Positions 1-12,178 of a DNA stretch of 64,000 bases are shown here, piece after piece. Made by a program: the position numbers and the translations under genes. This DNA is from Halichoerus grypus (taxonomy: Eukaryota > Chordata > Mammalia > Carnivora > Phocidae): positions 77,600,484 through 77,664,483 of the forward strand of contig NC_135716.1 in the NCBI RefSeq assembly GCF_964656455.1, in the 5' to 3' direction. The notes below the pieces were generated by a model. It was not told the DNA's origin. It did no database searches and saw only the letters and a program-made list of their open reading frames with translations. The first letter of the stretch is position 1. Each line of letters begins with the position of its first letter.

Positions 1-3000
1 TCCACCATTCATTCCCTCCTGTATTTATGAGAGTGTATAACACCTACTAAGCTATCTTTAATGCTCACATCTCAGGGAGGTAGGACACAATCATGCACCT
101 ACTTTACAAATGACGTCTTTTACTTAAGAGAGTTTAAATGACTTAGACAAATGTATATAGCTAAAAAGTAGTATTGCCAATGCTTTAAGTCAGCTAATTC
201 TAGGGATCACATTTATAAGTAACTAATAAGTGGTTTAAATATTTCATTTATCCTTCATCTCCATTTGTAAAAATATTCTAAGGAGAAGTCCATCGCAGTT
301 GGTGAAATTCATAATAACTGAAAAAGGAATAACAATGTTTTCTAATTTGGTTTTTAGTACCAGGTGATTTATTGCAATCTCTGGGAAGATTATAGATTAT
401 CCTAAATTATGAATTACCCTAAAATGTGTGTGTATACATGTGTGAAAAGAGAGCAGAAAATTTTGATAATGTTAGAATATTTAATGAAGAACTCTGGATT
501 GTTTGGAAGAAAAGAACAGAAACTCTTTGGGCCAATACACAAGAAAGAAAAATGTCATGGACATATGTTGGAAAACTTGGTAAAATTGAATGAAATGGAC
601 TTTCAAATAAATTTCAATCATCAAGATAAATATGAGAGAAAAAATAGTGAATCTACAGAAAAAATAAGCCTACCAAAATAATGAATCTAATGAATTTACT
701 GACAACAAGAAAGTAGATCCTTTGAGGTTGTTTTTTTGTTTTCGTTTTTTTTTTTTTTTAATGACAATGGAGATAGATTTTTACTCCATTCTCAATCCTG
801 TATTTGTCTCTGCTTTTGTTCAAAAAGGATATTTTTGAAAGAATGAAGGTAAAACTAACAGGCATTCATTTGTCAAAGAAATTATACATATACTCTTGGT
901 CTCATTTGGCAACATTAACTGACTTCCTGGGCAACAAGGTCACAGATGTGGAATCAACAGGGCCGTTAATGAGATTGACATACTGTTTGTATGAAGATGA
1001 AGAAAGAGGGGGAATGCCAAACTATGCAGCTCTATTGACACACATATTTATTGAATATTCTCTTCAAAATAAAGGGCAGAATAATACCTGAACCAGAGTA
1101 TCAAGCAGTGTTTGTCTCTGTTCTTTGCTTCCATTCTCTCAACTAAGGAAGAGTTCAGCCTGTGTGCTCCGCAGCTGTGACTCCAATCTCCAGTCTGAAA
1201 CTTCCAACTGGTCAGTGAAGATCCTACCAAGGTGTTCCGCCATCACATCCAAAAGTGCATGCCCAAAGCGCAACTCAGTCGTAGTGCCCAATTAGCATTT
1301 TTTGTTTATTCCCTTTATGTTCTTATCATCATTATTCTCCTGGTCATCCAAAAACCTGGCTGGCCTGATGTGGACTGAGTTATAGGAAGGAGCTGGGCGG
1401 ATGCACCCTTCTATTGCGAGCTACTCTGAGCTGTGGTTACAGCCTCTCCCGATCAACAGGCTGTATCTTCAGGAGCTCATCCTAGAGAAGTGGCCGGCTT
1501 TCATCTTTGTTTCACTTCTCTTTTCATTACATTTACAGTCCTGGACTTGCACCTTCCAAAAACAGTACCAACACTTTAATCCTGTCCTTAGGCTCTAGAT
1601 TTTTGAGGACCTGACCTAAGAGTGTAGGTTTTTGATCTAAGGCTCCCAGTCAAGTCTATATGCCAGTAGCCAAAATCAAAGTTCTGTCCTGAAATTAGTT
1701 CCAATGACTGCTTAATTTCTTTCTTTCCTCATTCAAGTTAGGTATTTTCTTTCAATTTAATGATGGATAGCTTGTGGTATCTGAATATGTTTGTTCTAGG
1801 GAGGTAGGTAAATGCTTCATTTCCTGCTGCTTAGATTCCAAAAGCATGAAGCTTTTTAAACCATGCAAGAACTCAATTTTTAATTTTCCTTTTTTTCTTC
1901 CAGTTCTGTTTTGGAATTTGGCTAATTCCTATATGAGATCATCTTGGATTCCTCTAATCATTTCCTCTGATGGATACATAATCCATTGCATTTTTTTTTT
2001 TAATTTTTTTATTGTTATGTTGCATTTTATATGTGCATTTAAATAGACCATTAAAAACAACATGTACTTGGTAGAAAGATCTATGTTTAAATTCTAACTT
2101 TCTACCGAGATGTGTGACTCAGACAAGTTAATACACTTGTCAAAGGCTCATTTTTTTATATTTTAACATTGGTTATAAGTTATACATCTTACATGATTGA
2201 TGTAAGAAGTGAATTAACAATTCCTATAAGTATCCAGTAAATGAGAGGCATTTAGCAAACTTAGAATAAATAGTGGTTTTTGTTGTGACATCTCAAGAAA
2301 TATAACAGGTCAAATAGTTTTCAATAAGTAAGTCCTGAAGTAAGTATTGTTAGAAGTATGATATATGTAATTAATAAATCTAATTATCAATATGTATTTT
2401 AAGTCTCTATCATTTATTCAATCTTTATTCAAATAGTTATTTTTTTCCAATGGAGAAAAAATGTTTGTATAAAATAAAAACAAGGCATGTATTAAAGAAA
2501 AAGAATAAAAGTATTTGAGATAATAAGACAGTAAGGTATCTTAGGAAGGAGGAAGGAATACAATCTACTAAACTAGTTTGGTTAGGAGTTGATAAAAAGA
2601 CATGATATAGAAGAATGAGGAGTGTATTATTTATAATTTAATAAAAGAGACACCTATGTGGCATAAAAACAGAAAAAATGTAGCCAATTCTTGCAACAGA
2701 CTTTGCTTAAGAAATGTTTATATTCTTTGTTCAAAGTCTTAAAATTTACTATACTGACAGCACTGAAATAGTTAAATTGGGCAGAGATTTAATTTTGAAG
2801 ACACTATTAACTCTTATTCTAGGAGGTTTTTTTGGGGGGTTATGGATTATATTAGTTGCTGAATTTTTTCTTATGTCATTTCTGCCCTGGCAGGGGCTGA
2901 TATTTTTCTCTCTCCTCCTGGATGGTCTTTGCTTTTTCCTCTCCACCTTCAATTTCATTACAGAGCTTTGCACCCTGGCATGTTTTATGTTTATTTGGCT

Positions 3001-3374
3001 GCAAATATAAAACATGTCATATGAATGCCAGAGATGAAACAATTTTCTTTTGCTAGTTACCACGAAGTCTCATCCATTGTCATTATAATTTCTTTAATAA
3101 AAAGTGGGAAGAAAAGGAAAAGATGTTTTTAATACATATCAGCTGATACTCCTCCAATTCTACCTTTTATGGTAAAAGTTTAAGAAACATTAATTAGGTA
3201 TTATACTATCTAAAGATCAGGTAATTTCTGTCCTGGACAACCATAATTTTTTTTCTGATCTCAATTCTGTTCACATATTCAGTTGAAATGCACAGGTGGG
3301 GTCTTAAGCCCATTGCACCTCATATGGATATCAAATATAACAAGTATATTATTTTGCAATCATTTTTCTCCACA
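1..3374. other. Unassigned AT-rich non-coding DNA
   Basis: I see no gene or firmly recognisable repeat here. Short open frames (for example 409-681 and 804-1091 on +) lack splice context, known domains or repeat support and look like chance frames. There is a T-rich run near 736-764. The block 900-1600 is less AT-rich than its surroundings, but I recognise nothing in it. Confidence 0.5.
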
Positions 3375-3505
3375 CCTGTCACCTGCAATAGACTATAGTC
3401 TCTATGATAATAAACAATACCTTTTATCTTTACTCACCTTCACCTAATGTATTATCCATTTCCTTAGCAGGCATTTCAGAAATAGTTGTTGACTGACTAA
3501 ATTAA
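3375..3505 (+). repeat. Possible LINE-2/MIR 3' tail fragment
   Basis: The stretch reads like a decayed LINE-2-type 3' end. A 'tagactatagtctctatgat' segment resembles the family's 'agactgtaagctccatgag' block, and it ends in a TTGACTGACTaaa tail typical of L2/MIR-like 3' ends. Divergence is high and the limits are approximate. Confidence 0.35.
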
Positions 3506-3752
3506 CTGACTTAATTAAAAATATATAGCATTGTGGCTTTAAAGTATAAAACATTATTCTGCATTTTACTAGATAAGGCCATTGAAGATGGGCTTTTCCT
3601 GTAAGAGTAGCTTAGGTTGCCTGTATTTTGAATACTATGTAAAAATAAGAAAAGCATATTAAATGCTATTTTTCTTGAAATTTTTGAGCGGTTTTTTATG
3701 TATACAAGTTATTTTTTATTAAAAATCTTACAATAAAGGCCTAAGACTTTTT

Positions 3753-3954
3753 AAAAAAGATTTATTTATTTGAGAGAGAGAGAGAAAGCCCGAGAGAGTG
3801 TGAGCACAAGTGGGGGGAGGGTCAAAGGGAGAAGGAGAAGCAGGCTCCTCACTGAGCAGGGAGCCCAACTCTGGCTTGGCTGGCTCCCAGAATCCTGGGA
3901 TCATGACCTGAACCAAAGGCAGACACTTAACGGACTGAGCCACCCAAGCGCCCC
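3753..3954 (-). mobile_element. CAN-SINE (SINEC), antisense, with target-site duplication
   Basis: On the minus strand this reads as a tRNA-Lys-derived carnivore SINE: a 'GGCGCTTGGGTGGCTCAGTC' head, the 'CAGGTCATGATCCCAGGATT' region, a pyrimidine-rich CT body and an AAATAAATC tail. The 17-bp flank aaggcctaagacttttt occurs at 3736-3752 and again at 3955-3971, a perfect duplication. It landed at the poly-T edge of the neighbouring L1 3' end, so it is younger than that L1. The SINE encodes no protein and depends on L1 enzymes for mobility. Confidence 0.95.
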
Positions 3955-3971
3955 AAGGCCTAAGACTTTTT

Positions 3972-4203
3972 TTTTATTATGTTATGTTAATCACCATACA
4001 TTACATCATTAGTTTTTGATGTAGTGTTCCATGATTCATTGTTTGATCCCCAGTGCTCCATGCAGAACGTGCCTTCTTTGATACCCATCACCAGGCTAAC
4101 CCATCCCCCCACCCCCCTCCCCTCTAGAACCCTCAGTTTGTTTCTCAGAGTCCATAGTCTCTCATGGTTCATCTCCCCCTCCGATTTCCCCTCCTTCATT
4201 TAT
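3972..4203 (-). mobile_element. 5'-truncated young L1, 3' end only
   Basis: On the minus strand this is the L1 3' UTR: a polypurine G-rich tract, then 'AACTGAGGGTTCTAGAGG', 'GGGTTAGCCTGGTGATGG', 'CACTACATCAAAAACTAATG' and an A-rich tail (poly-T on +). The same module recurs at 30944, 37856 and, in sense, at 56820-57090. The pure C runs on + near 4105-4130 make a G-quadruplex-capable strand. No clear target-site duplication survives. Confidence 0.9.
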
Positions 4204-4313
4204 AATATAGATATAGTGGTTTCAAAATGAACACCTTATTTCATATTATAGCTGCCATGCTTACTTATTTTTAAATAGATGCTCATACATTAAAATTGGA
4301 CTATTTATTTTTA

Positions 4314-4518
4314 TTTTTATTTTTATTTTTTAAAGATTTTATTTATTTATTTGAGAGAGAGAGAATGAGAGACAGAGAGCACGAGCGGGAAGAGGGTCAG
4401 AGGGAGAAGCACACCCCCCGCTGAGCAGGGAGCCCGATGTAGGACTCGATCCCGGGACTCCAGGATCATGACCTGAGCTGAAGGCAGTCGCTTAACCAAC
4501 TGAGCCACCCAGGCGCCC
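4314..4518 (-). mobile_element. CAN-SINE (SINEC), antisense, with target-site duplication
   Basis: A complete antisense CAN-SINE with its tRNA-like head at the right end (ccacccaggcgccc on +) and its A-rich tail as (TTTTA)n at the left. The 17-bp flank tggactatttattttta is perfectly duplicated at 4297-4313 and 4519-4535, which defines the insertion exactly. Confidence 0.95.
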
Positions 4519-4535
4519 TGGACTATTTATTTTTA

Positions 4536-7429
4536 AACTAACACACCAAAAATATTTTGGTGTGCTCATTTATTTTATTCCTCTGCATCAGTATGGAATC
4601 TATCAGACTCTGGTCACATTTACTTGGGAGGTGTACAATGGTATGGGATCAAATCATCTAAGTATTTTTGCCTTAGCTGGACCAGATGTCTCTCCACACC
4701 TGTGGATGGTGTGAGTACATTGTGCTGCAACACTTCACTGACCTGACAGAAAAAGACACTCCCCAGGGAGCAGATCGTTTGCTTTATTCATGAGGAAGAT
4801 CAAATTCATTAACTGTGGCTTATTAGAATACTGTAGAAAAATGCCCTACCCATCTGTGGATATTAACATTATTAATACCTGGAATAAAATAAAATGCATT
4901 TTTTTCCAAATAGACTATTTCAAAAACATCAGTCATTTAGAATCAGATTTAGGTATTCAGTGGTGAGTTCAGTGAGGGTCAAATCAGTTGCTGAAAAAAA
5001 ATTACTGAATTTTAGAGATGATGAATACTCTGTAAACTGCAAAGAAGACAACTACTCTGGATAGAGAGCTCTGCAGTTTAGTCCTCTAGCTGAGCCCAAA
5101 TCAAAACCTAACCAAGCCAAACCAACTCCAGCCTAACCTACCTAACCTAATAGAACCTAACCTAACCCAAACAACAAATAGGTAACTAAGAATTCCAACA
5201 CGTTGCAGCAATGGCAAGCTGTAGCAAACAAACTGAACATATCAGGAATTTTAAGTGTCATCCAGAAAAATTTTGAGGACCCAAAGGGTTTTTAAGTATT
5301 TGACTTCAGCAAATAATAATTCTCAATTGACATTAAGAGAAGACACAGAAAATGTGATTCTCCAGAAAGTACCAGTGAGTGTTTAGTTTTGTTTTTTGAC
5401 TATCACTGTTCTCTATATAGAATAATTTCAAATAAAAATTAGTCTTAAACTTGTATATTTCATATAGTGAATACTAACATATTTTTTCAATATAATAAAG
5501 TGAATATTCTGATTCACTGGTAGCACAATGCAGGTGGAGATTATTCTTTTGAAAATGACAGAAGAGAATTTTCGCTACTTTAAATTGTTGAATTGTCATC
5601 AAACCAAACATATTAAAGGATTCTGTCAAAATATAGTCCTCACCTGAAGGAAAAAGTTTCAAAAAGTGTTGCAATAAGCTGTAGACAATCTTGGCTTCTT
5701 CAAAAACACTGACACATAAAACAAGGTGGAGACAAAGTAAACAGGTAATTGGTTTGTGAAAGTCTATGTTTAAAACATTCCCAGACAACAAAATTTAGAT
5801 TTACAACCTTAAGGAATGAATATAGGCTGTGTCTAATAATTTATCACATAATTCTTCTTCATTGGAAATGCTTTTCAGAATACCTGAGATTAATGTCAAG
5901 AAAAGATGTATACGTATTTGAGTGGATAAATGGATGGAGATGGATAGATAGAATAGGCATGTGAATAGTTTCTGTTTGAAACAGACAGCATATATCTGAA
6001 AAAAAACTTTTTAAAAATTAGAATGTCAGAACAAAGTGGGTTTTCTCTAAGTTTTAAGGTAGTAAGATAAAAGTGCAGAGTCTAGGGTAATATGGGATGG
6101 GTATTCATACCTGACTTTGCCCATGCCCTCTTTGCCCTAAATATCTTTGAGAAACAACACAAGTGTATATTTCATTAGTGATTATCCTAAGCCTCCCATA
6201 TAAGTATAAAAAGCCAACTTGAGATAATTAATAGTAATTTGCTTATTTAACTCGATATCTGTTTAATTTCTTTACACATACATACATTGAAGCAGACTTT
6301 TACATTAACACACATATGATCAGATGAATTCTTTTTAGTGTGTTTTAAATTTTGTCCTTTTTATGCCAATATTCTTTCCTCTTGGTCTCCTCTCCCTCCC
6401 AATGCCATTTCTTTTCTGCCTCTTGCTGGTCTGTATAATAACTTTCTGTATATCCTTCAACATGTTTTTGTAAGTGTATAATTATTTATGATCAGGGACT
6501 TTTTTCTAGTTAATGAAGACTTTTTAAAAAAAATGGCATCATACTAAACATATTTCCCCCATTTTGTTTTTGTTCTTCATCCTTAGAGTAAAAAACTTAA
6601 TGGAAATCATTCCGACTCATTTATTCTAACTCGTTCTTTTGAATGCTTGCATGATACATCTTAATGCAGATGTATCAATGTATCCTAATCAAATCTCCAA
6701 TTTATTAAAATTCATTTTGTTTGAAGTCTGTGCTATATAAAACATTCTTTTCCATATGTTCTTCACATTCCTGCCTTTATATCTACAAGGTTGATTGTCA
6801 GAGTTAACTGAGGCATTTATTTTTATATTTTGTGAGTGTGAAATTTATTTGCAAAACAGCTTTAGCTTTTGGGCAGGTGGACCAGGCAGGGAAGTAGCCA
6901 TTCTCCCCTCATCCAGTTGTCACTTCTCATAGAGTTCTACCATGTCCAGTGTAGTTTGTGAAATTGCCATGGGTCTTAATTCCATTCTAACTACCCAGCA
7001 TGTAAAAACAGAACATGTAGAGCTTCTGTGAGAGTTTTCCATGGTGCAGGCCTGGAAGAGGTACACATCATTTCAGGATTTACTAGCTAAACTTTTCACC
7101 AGTTGACCACATCTACCTTCAGGTAAACTGAGAAATGTAGAGTAGTTATTGTATATGCAGAAAGAATCCCATGAGTATTTTTTCTCCTCAATATGGACTG
7201 GAACTTTATGAATCCGTTTGATTTTCAGACTTCAACTTTTCTATTACATCATTTTAGTCAAGTAAAGAGAATTTTTTTTCTTAATGTCTAATTATTGTAT
7301 CTTCTCTTTTATTTTTTATCTCTTTTAATTTTTGTTCTCTGAGTTATTTCTTCTTCATTATAGATCTCAGTAATGACCCATTTTCTTTAATTTAGTTACT
7401 TTTTTTTTTCCTTTTAGTTGTATGGCAGA
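4536..7429. other. Unassigned AT-rich non-coding DNA
   Basis: No gene is supported. The stretch holds a CCTAA-rich patch at 5105-5170 (listed separately). A possible very old LINE-like segment lies at about 6300-6720, and a possible LTR-like segment at about 6850-7130; both are too diverged to name. The rest I do not recognise. Confidence 0.5.
5105..5170 (+). repeat. Degenerate CCTAA pentamer patch
   Basis: About 65 bp made largely of CCTAA/CCTAAC units mixed with CCAA variants, for example 'cctaacctacctaacctaat' and 'aacctaacctaaccc'. The units resemble, but are not identical to, the vertebrate telomere hexamer CCCTAA. It could be a simple repeat or a decayed telomere-like patch. Confidence 0.6.
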
Positions 7430-7885
7430 CAGACCATAAGGTGATATCCCATAATCTCTGCTATCTGGTGTTCACACCCTGTATAATCCCTTCGCTTGAA
7501 TGTGGGCAGGACCCAAGACTTATTTCTGACCAATAGAATATGGCAGTGGTGATGGGATGTCACTCTTCCTGGCCCTGAACAAAGAAGATGCCCTCTTGAA
7601 GAGGTCCCATGACAGAAACCTGAAAGTAACCTCCAGTCAACAGATAGCATGCAGTTGGGATCCTCAGTCCTACACATGTGAAGAAATGAACTTTGGAAGC
7701 AACCTGAGTTTGGAAATGGTTGAGTCTCCAGAGAAGAGTGCAGACCAGCCAATACTTTCACTGCATCCTTGTGAGACCCTGAGCAGAAGACCCAGTTAAA
7801 CCATACCTGTAATCCTGAGCCCTGGAAACTGAAGAAAATGAATGGGGTTGTTTTAAACTGTCATGTTTCTATTGTTCCACAACAA
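7430..7885 (+). mobile_element. Old MaLR/MLT1-like LTR fragment
   Basis: The stretch carries recognisable mammalian MaLR-type blocks in order: 'ctgctatctggtgttcacac', 'accaatagaatatggcag', 'tgatgggatgtcactc', a 'ccttgtgagaccctgagc' block, and a terminal part with 'gttgttttaaactgtcatg' followed by 'gagaaaactatcc'. No internal viral genes are attached, so it is a solo LTR remnant. The subfamily is uncertain. Open frames here on both strands are incidental. Confidence 0.55.
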
Positions 7886-7939
7886 GAGAAAACTATCCAT
7901 GTAGATTGAAAAGCAAGCTTCTTTTGTTTGTTTCAGGGG

Positions 7940-7983
<44 letters not shown>

Positions 7984-7985
7984 TT

Positions 7986-8043
<58 letters not shown>

Positions 8044-8095
8044 TTTCTTTCTTCTTTCTTTCTTTCCTTTTTTTTTCTTTTCTCTTTTTCTTTTT
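7940..8095 (+). repeat. (CTTT)n microsatellite, 156-bp pure pyrimidine tract
   Basis: An uninterrupted polypyrimidine run built from CTTT units with a few variants (an extra T near 7985, tcc interruptions near 8042-8068). It creates artificial Phe/Leu/Ser-rich open frames on +. Its length is probably polymorphic between individuals. Confidence 0.97.
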
Positions 8096-9389
8096 GGTGC
8101 TGTACTTGAAAGTTAAGTAATTTATTTTAATTCATTTTACTCCTTTTTTAAACTAAGGATTTTATCTGAGTCCTATTTCTCTAATCCTTCATTCTGATTG
8201 ATTGACGATAGTTCTTGCTGATTTTCAGATGGCCACTGTGCTCCTATACTGCTAGCATGTGGGTGCTAGACAAGGTGGCTGCAATACTCTAATAGCAGGA
8301 ATCCAGTCGTATACAACAAGGTGAGGTTCTCATTCCTGCCCCTTACCTGAGGTCTGATGGCATGTTGTACCCTTGGGTTGAGGTACTTGGAGAAAATCTC
8401 TTTGCTCTACTATCTCCCTGTGAATCACAGATTCAAAGAGAGGCAACACTTCACTACATTTGACTCATTCTTGCCTTTGGGGACCTGGAGGACTCAGAAT
8501 AATCAATATTTACCTCCTTTTATGGAGACCTCAGATGTTAGAAAACAAAAGATCTCTTCAGAATTAACTTCTTTTCAAGTCTCATTGTTGGGATCCCATC
8601 CCAACAATGGATGGACTCATGCATGGGTCCTTTACTGTATTCCTTATAGAACTCAACACATCAAACACTTTCACCCTCAGATTCTAGTAGTCACTTGAAG
8701 GGGCAAATCACATGCATAGAACATAGGAAACAAGGAGATAGAACATAGAACATAGAACAGGGAAACAAGGGTTACTCAAGTGGCCATGTTTCCAGAATCT
8801 TCCTGTAATTGTAATTCTCAGTATTTCATAGTTATAAATTTTCTTTATTTCCTACATAATATACATATTATTATAAAACAAAATTAGTTAAACAAATAAG
8901 CTTAGATAAGAAATTAAAAGGTAACTTTTCTCCAATATTAAGGTTATTACTGCTAATATATTTATATAGATATTCCAATTTTCCATGTTATTTCACATTT
9001 CTTATAAATTCAGGGTCATTCAATATAGACTTTTTTTCACTTAACAATATACAGTGTATGTTATCACATATTAATAAAGTTGTTCCTAAATATATTATTT
9101 AATTTACTCTATGTGTGATACTTAATTAAACAAATTTCACATTATTTATGTCATCTCAATGTTTTATATTATTAATATTATTACAAGTAATAGCTTTATA
9201 AATCCATCACTATTACCTTTTGTTTTACTTAGAAAAATTGCTAAAGATGGAATTGTTGGAGCAAAGTTATGTGCACAATTTAAAGATAAACAAAAAAGTC
9301 TTTTATTGTTGGGTTGGAAAAGATGGAGGAAAAGAAGAGGAGCTGAGATTGGAGAGGTAAGCAGAAGCCAGATTGTGATGGAACTATTG
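8096..9389. other. Unassigned non-coding DNA
   Basis: No gene is seen. It includes a short perfect hairpin at 8583-8609 and a small tandem 'acatagaac' cluster around 8718-8768. A segment near 8990-9280 vaguely resembles very old LINE 3' sequence. The frame at 8357-8698 has no recognisable domain. Confidence 0.45.
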
Positions 9390-10720
9390 GGTTACAGTAA
9401 AAAGCTGGATTTTATTCTTAGGGTTTTATTGAATACCAGTAGAGGATGTGAGCAAGAATCTCTTCTGCACTTTTGAAAGAACCATCTGGCTGCTGCATGG
9501 AAGAGTACCTGTGGAGGGGCAAGAATGTCAGCAAGGAGACCTGTCTGGAAGGTATTGCAGCTAAGAAGTGATGGGGTAAAGCACCCACTTTCCAGGTATA
9601 TTTCACAAGCATAATTCTCTGATTGATTGAACATAGGCATGTGGGGAAATAAAGAATGAAGGATGATGTATATACTGAGGCCTAATCACTCAAAAGGTAA
9701 TATACGGAGCTAGAAAAGACTAAAAGGGGCAGCATTTGGTGGGAAGGTCATGATTCAAGCATTTTGTTTCACTTTTGTAAATTTTGACGTGACTTTGGAT
9801 ACATACATGGCAAATTGAACACAACTCAAGAGGAGAGGCCAGGACTAGAGGTGTACATTTTGTAATCATATTTACAGCCAAAATATAACATGGAGTCACA
9901 AAGGGAGGGAGTATAGGTTGGAAAAGAAAGAAGAACAAAGACTGAAGTTTAGACAACATCTACACAACATGTAGATGCGGGAAAGAAGGAGACAGCAAAT
10001 GAGATTGAGAAAGAATGTCCAGTGGAGTGGAGGAAAAACAGATGAGTGCTTCTCTCAGACCAGATGAAAAACATTGCTTCTATTGAAGAATTGACAGTTG
10101 AAAGGTGATTCAGGTGTATCGATCAGCTCTTGAAAGCCTTGATGATAATAGTTTTAGCACAGTGGTGGTGGAATAACTCTCATTAGAGTGTTTTATAGGA
10201 GATGAGACAGGGGAGACAGTGACATAGACATCTCTTTAAAAGAATTTTGTTATAAAAAAGAATACAGAATAAGGTAGTCAAAGGAAGAGTTTGAGGGGTC
10301 AGGGTATGCTTTAAATAAACGAAAGCAATTTTATTGGTTCCATCCTGCTGGGATGATTTGGAAAGGGGATTATTGATGATATAAGAAGGAGAAGAAATCA
10401 TTTCTGGAGCTACACTCTAAGAAGATAAGAGAAGATCTAGAACCCACTTATAAGTAGAACTGTTATTCTGAAATTGGAGGAGAGGTAGCTCTTCCAAATT
10501 AGCAAGGTTTGTACTTGGATGGTAGAAAGATGTGGTAATTATCTTCTGTTTCCTCAGAGAAATGAAAACAAAGGTCACCAACTGAGAGTGAATAATAGAG
10601 AAGGGGTGCTAGAGGTTGGTGAAGACAAAAAAGAGATGAAATAATTCAGTCAGCACAGTGAGCAGCAAAGCTAGTAGATAAGCTTCCGAAGACTGAGGGG
10701 TAGAGGGTCGGAAGCTGATG
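9390..10720 (-). mobile_element. LINE-2 (CR1-clade) relic, antisense
   Basis: Read on the minus strand, this follows the order of the L2 reverse-transcriptase region. Antisense blocks visible on + include 'ccatctggctgctgcatgg', 'gagacctgtctggaaggtat', 'ccaggactagaggtgtacat' and 'gagattgagaaagaatgtcc', matching L2 coding sequence in reverse. It is heavily decayed with no usable frame. The L2 copy at 23860-26130 represents the same region in the other orientation. Limits are approximate. Confidence 0.6.
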
Positions 10721-11864
10721 ACCCACCTGAGATAGGAAGTCCTAAATTAAAAGTTACATCACAAAGCACAGTCGCATATTTTTCCCAATCTTATTAGTTT
10801 TTATGTTATTTGTAATTTGCTTTTAATTCTGGATAATCTTTACAGGTAAATTTTCTTTTGGTGCAAAAAGGTGTGTAAATTAACTAGTTAGTGAACTATC
10901 TATAATTTAGTACATGCTGTGAAATGTTATTTTCTGTAGTTTCTTTTATCTATTTACATAGATAGACCTATCTTCTGTCATGCCCACTCTACCATCAGAC
11001 TCATTCAGTGGGATTTTTATTCTACCCACAGTGGTGTTGGAGTGTTTTTGCCTGCTTTCTCCAGATAGCAGGGGTAGAAGAGAAGTGGAAGATCAACCTT
11101 CACTGAAACCTTGAGGTAGGGGTGAGAGGATCAGTGGGTATCTGTCTAGGAAATCACCCACAGTATAGAAGGATACTCTAAGACTCCACCACGTTAACAA
11201 ATGGGAAATGTATACTCAATAGCAACTTAACCAATTAGTAGATCTATGAGAAGGAATAAAAGATGAAGCAAAAATGTATAATACATGGTAAATAGAAAAT
11301 AATTGGAAAGAATAAAAACAAACATGTAAACTATTAAATTACATATTAAGAACAAGAATGAATCTTTTATTGAAATAAAAATAATTGGTTTAAACATAAA
11401 AACAAAGAATGAGTAGTGTAATCAAATTCTCAGAAAAAAATAAAAACCTTGCTTATTTATACTGATTAAATTATAAGTAGCTATTTCAATAATAGAGTTA
11501 TAGTCATAGTCAAATTATAGGAAGTGGATTAAAGAATAGATACCTAAAAAATAGAAATTAATCCAGGTCAACAACACATTAGCAAAATTTTGTAGTTAAC
11601 TGAAATTGAGCAGTTGATGCAAAAATTAAGAGGCTATGCCCAGGGTATGCCATTTCTCACCCATGGCTTTCCCTTCCCTTTCTTCTTAAATCAGAAAGGC
11701 AAAATGAATTAACAGTTTATAGACTACCAAAAGACTGTTAACTGGGCTAGTTCTTCAGATATTTGGTAAGGTCATCTATGTTTCTATTCCTATTGATAAA
11801 TACTAAAAAATTTGCAGAAATATTTTTAATATCTGAAATTTAAAGTACTATATAGGATTCACCT
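10721..11864. other. Unassigned AT-rich DNA
   Basis: Nothing is firmly recognised. The A-rich portion 11210-11640 could be remote L1 sequence upstream of the following element, but I cannot support a boundary. Confidence 0.4.
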
Positions 11865-12147
11865 ATATTGGAAAAGTTTTTAGCCATTTGAGTTACATGA
11901 ATGTTAACTATTTTGTTAGCGTCCCATTGATCCCTTACAGAAGATAGGTCAGTAGCTATAAGGACAGAGCAATAGAACTTACCCATCTGTACAACATGAA
12001 GAACATAGAATGAAAAAAATAAAAGAGCAGAGTCTCAGGGATCAATGGGACACTAACAAAATAGTTAACATTCATGTAATTCGAATCCAAGAAGGAGAAG
12101 AGAAAGATAGTATTTAAAGAACAAATGGCTAAAAACTTTTCCAATAT
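11865..12147. repeat. Inverted repeat inside L1 ORF1 sequence
   Basis: The left arm 11865-11889 is the exact reverse complement of 12123-12147 (25 bp). The left arm 11893-11935 is the reverse complement of 12037-12079 with one mismatch in 43 bases. The right arm carries 43 extra bases (12080-12122), replaced by 3 bases in the left arm. The spacer is about 100 bp. The right arm is in frame order with the L1 ORF1 relic; the left arm is the inverted copy. Confidence 0.93.
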
Positions 12148-12178
12148 GGTAAAAGACAAATATAGAGAATTGTAGGAT

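Noticed and set aside
6850..7130. Possible MLT1-like LTR around 'gttttccatggtgcaggcct'
   Set aside because: A few blocks look familiar, but orientation and limits cannot be settled by eye.
7906..8116. Phe/Leu/Ser-rich + strand open frames
   Set aside because: They are direct translations of the CTTT microsatellite.
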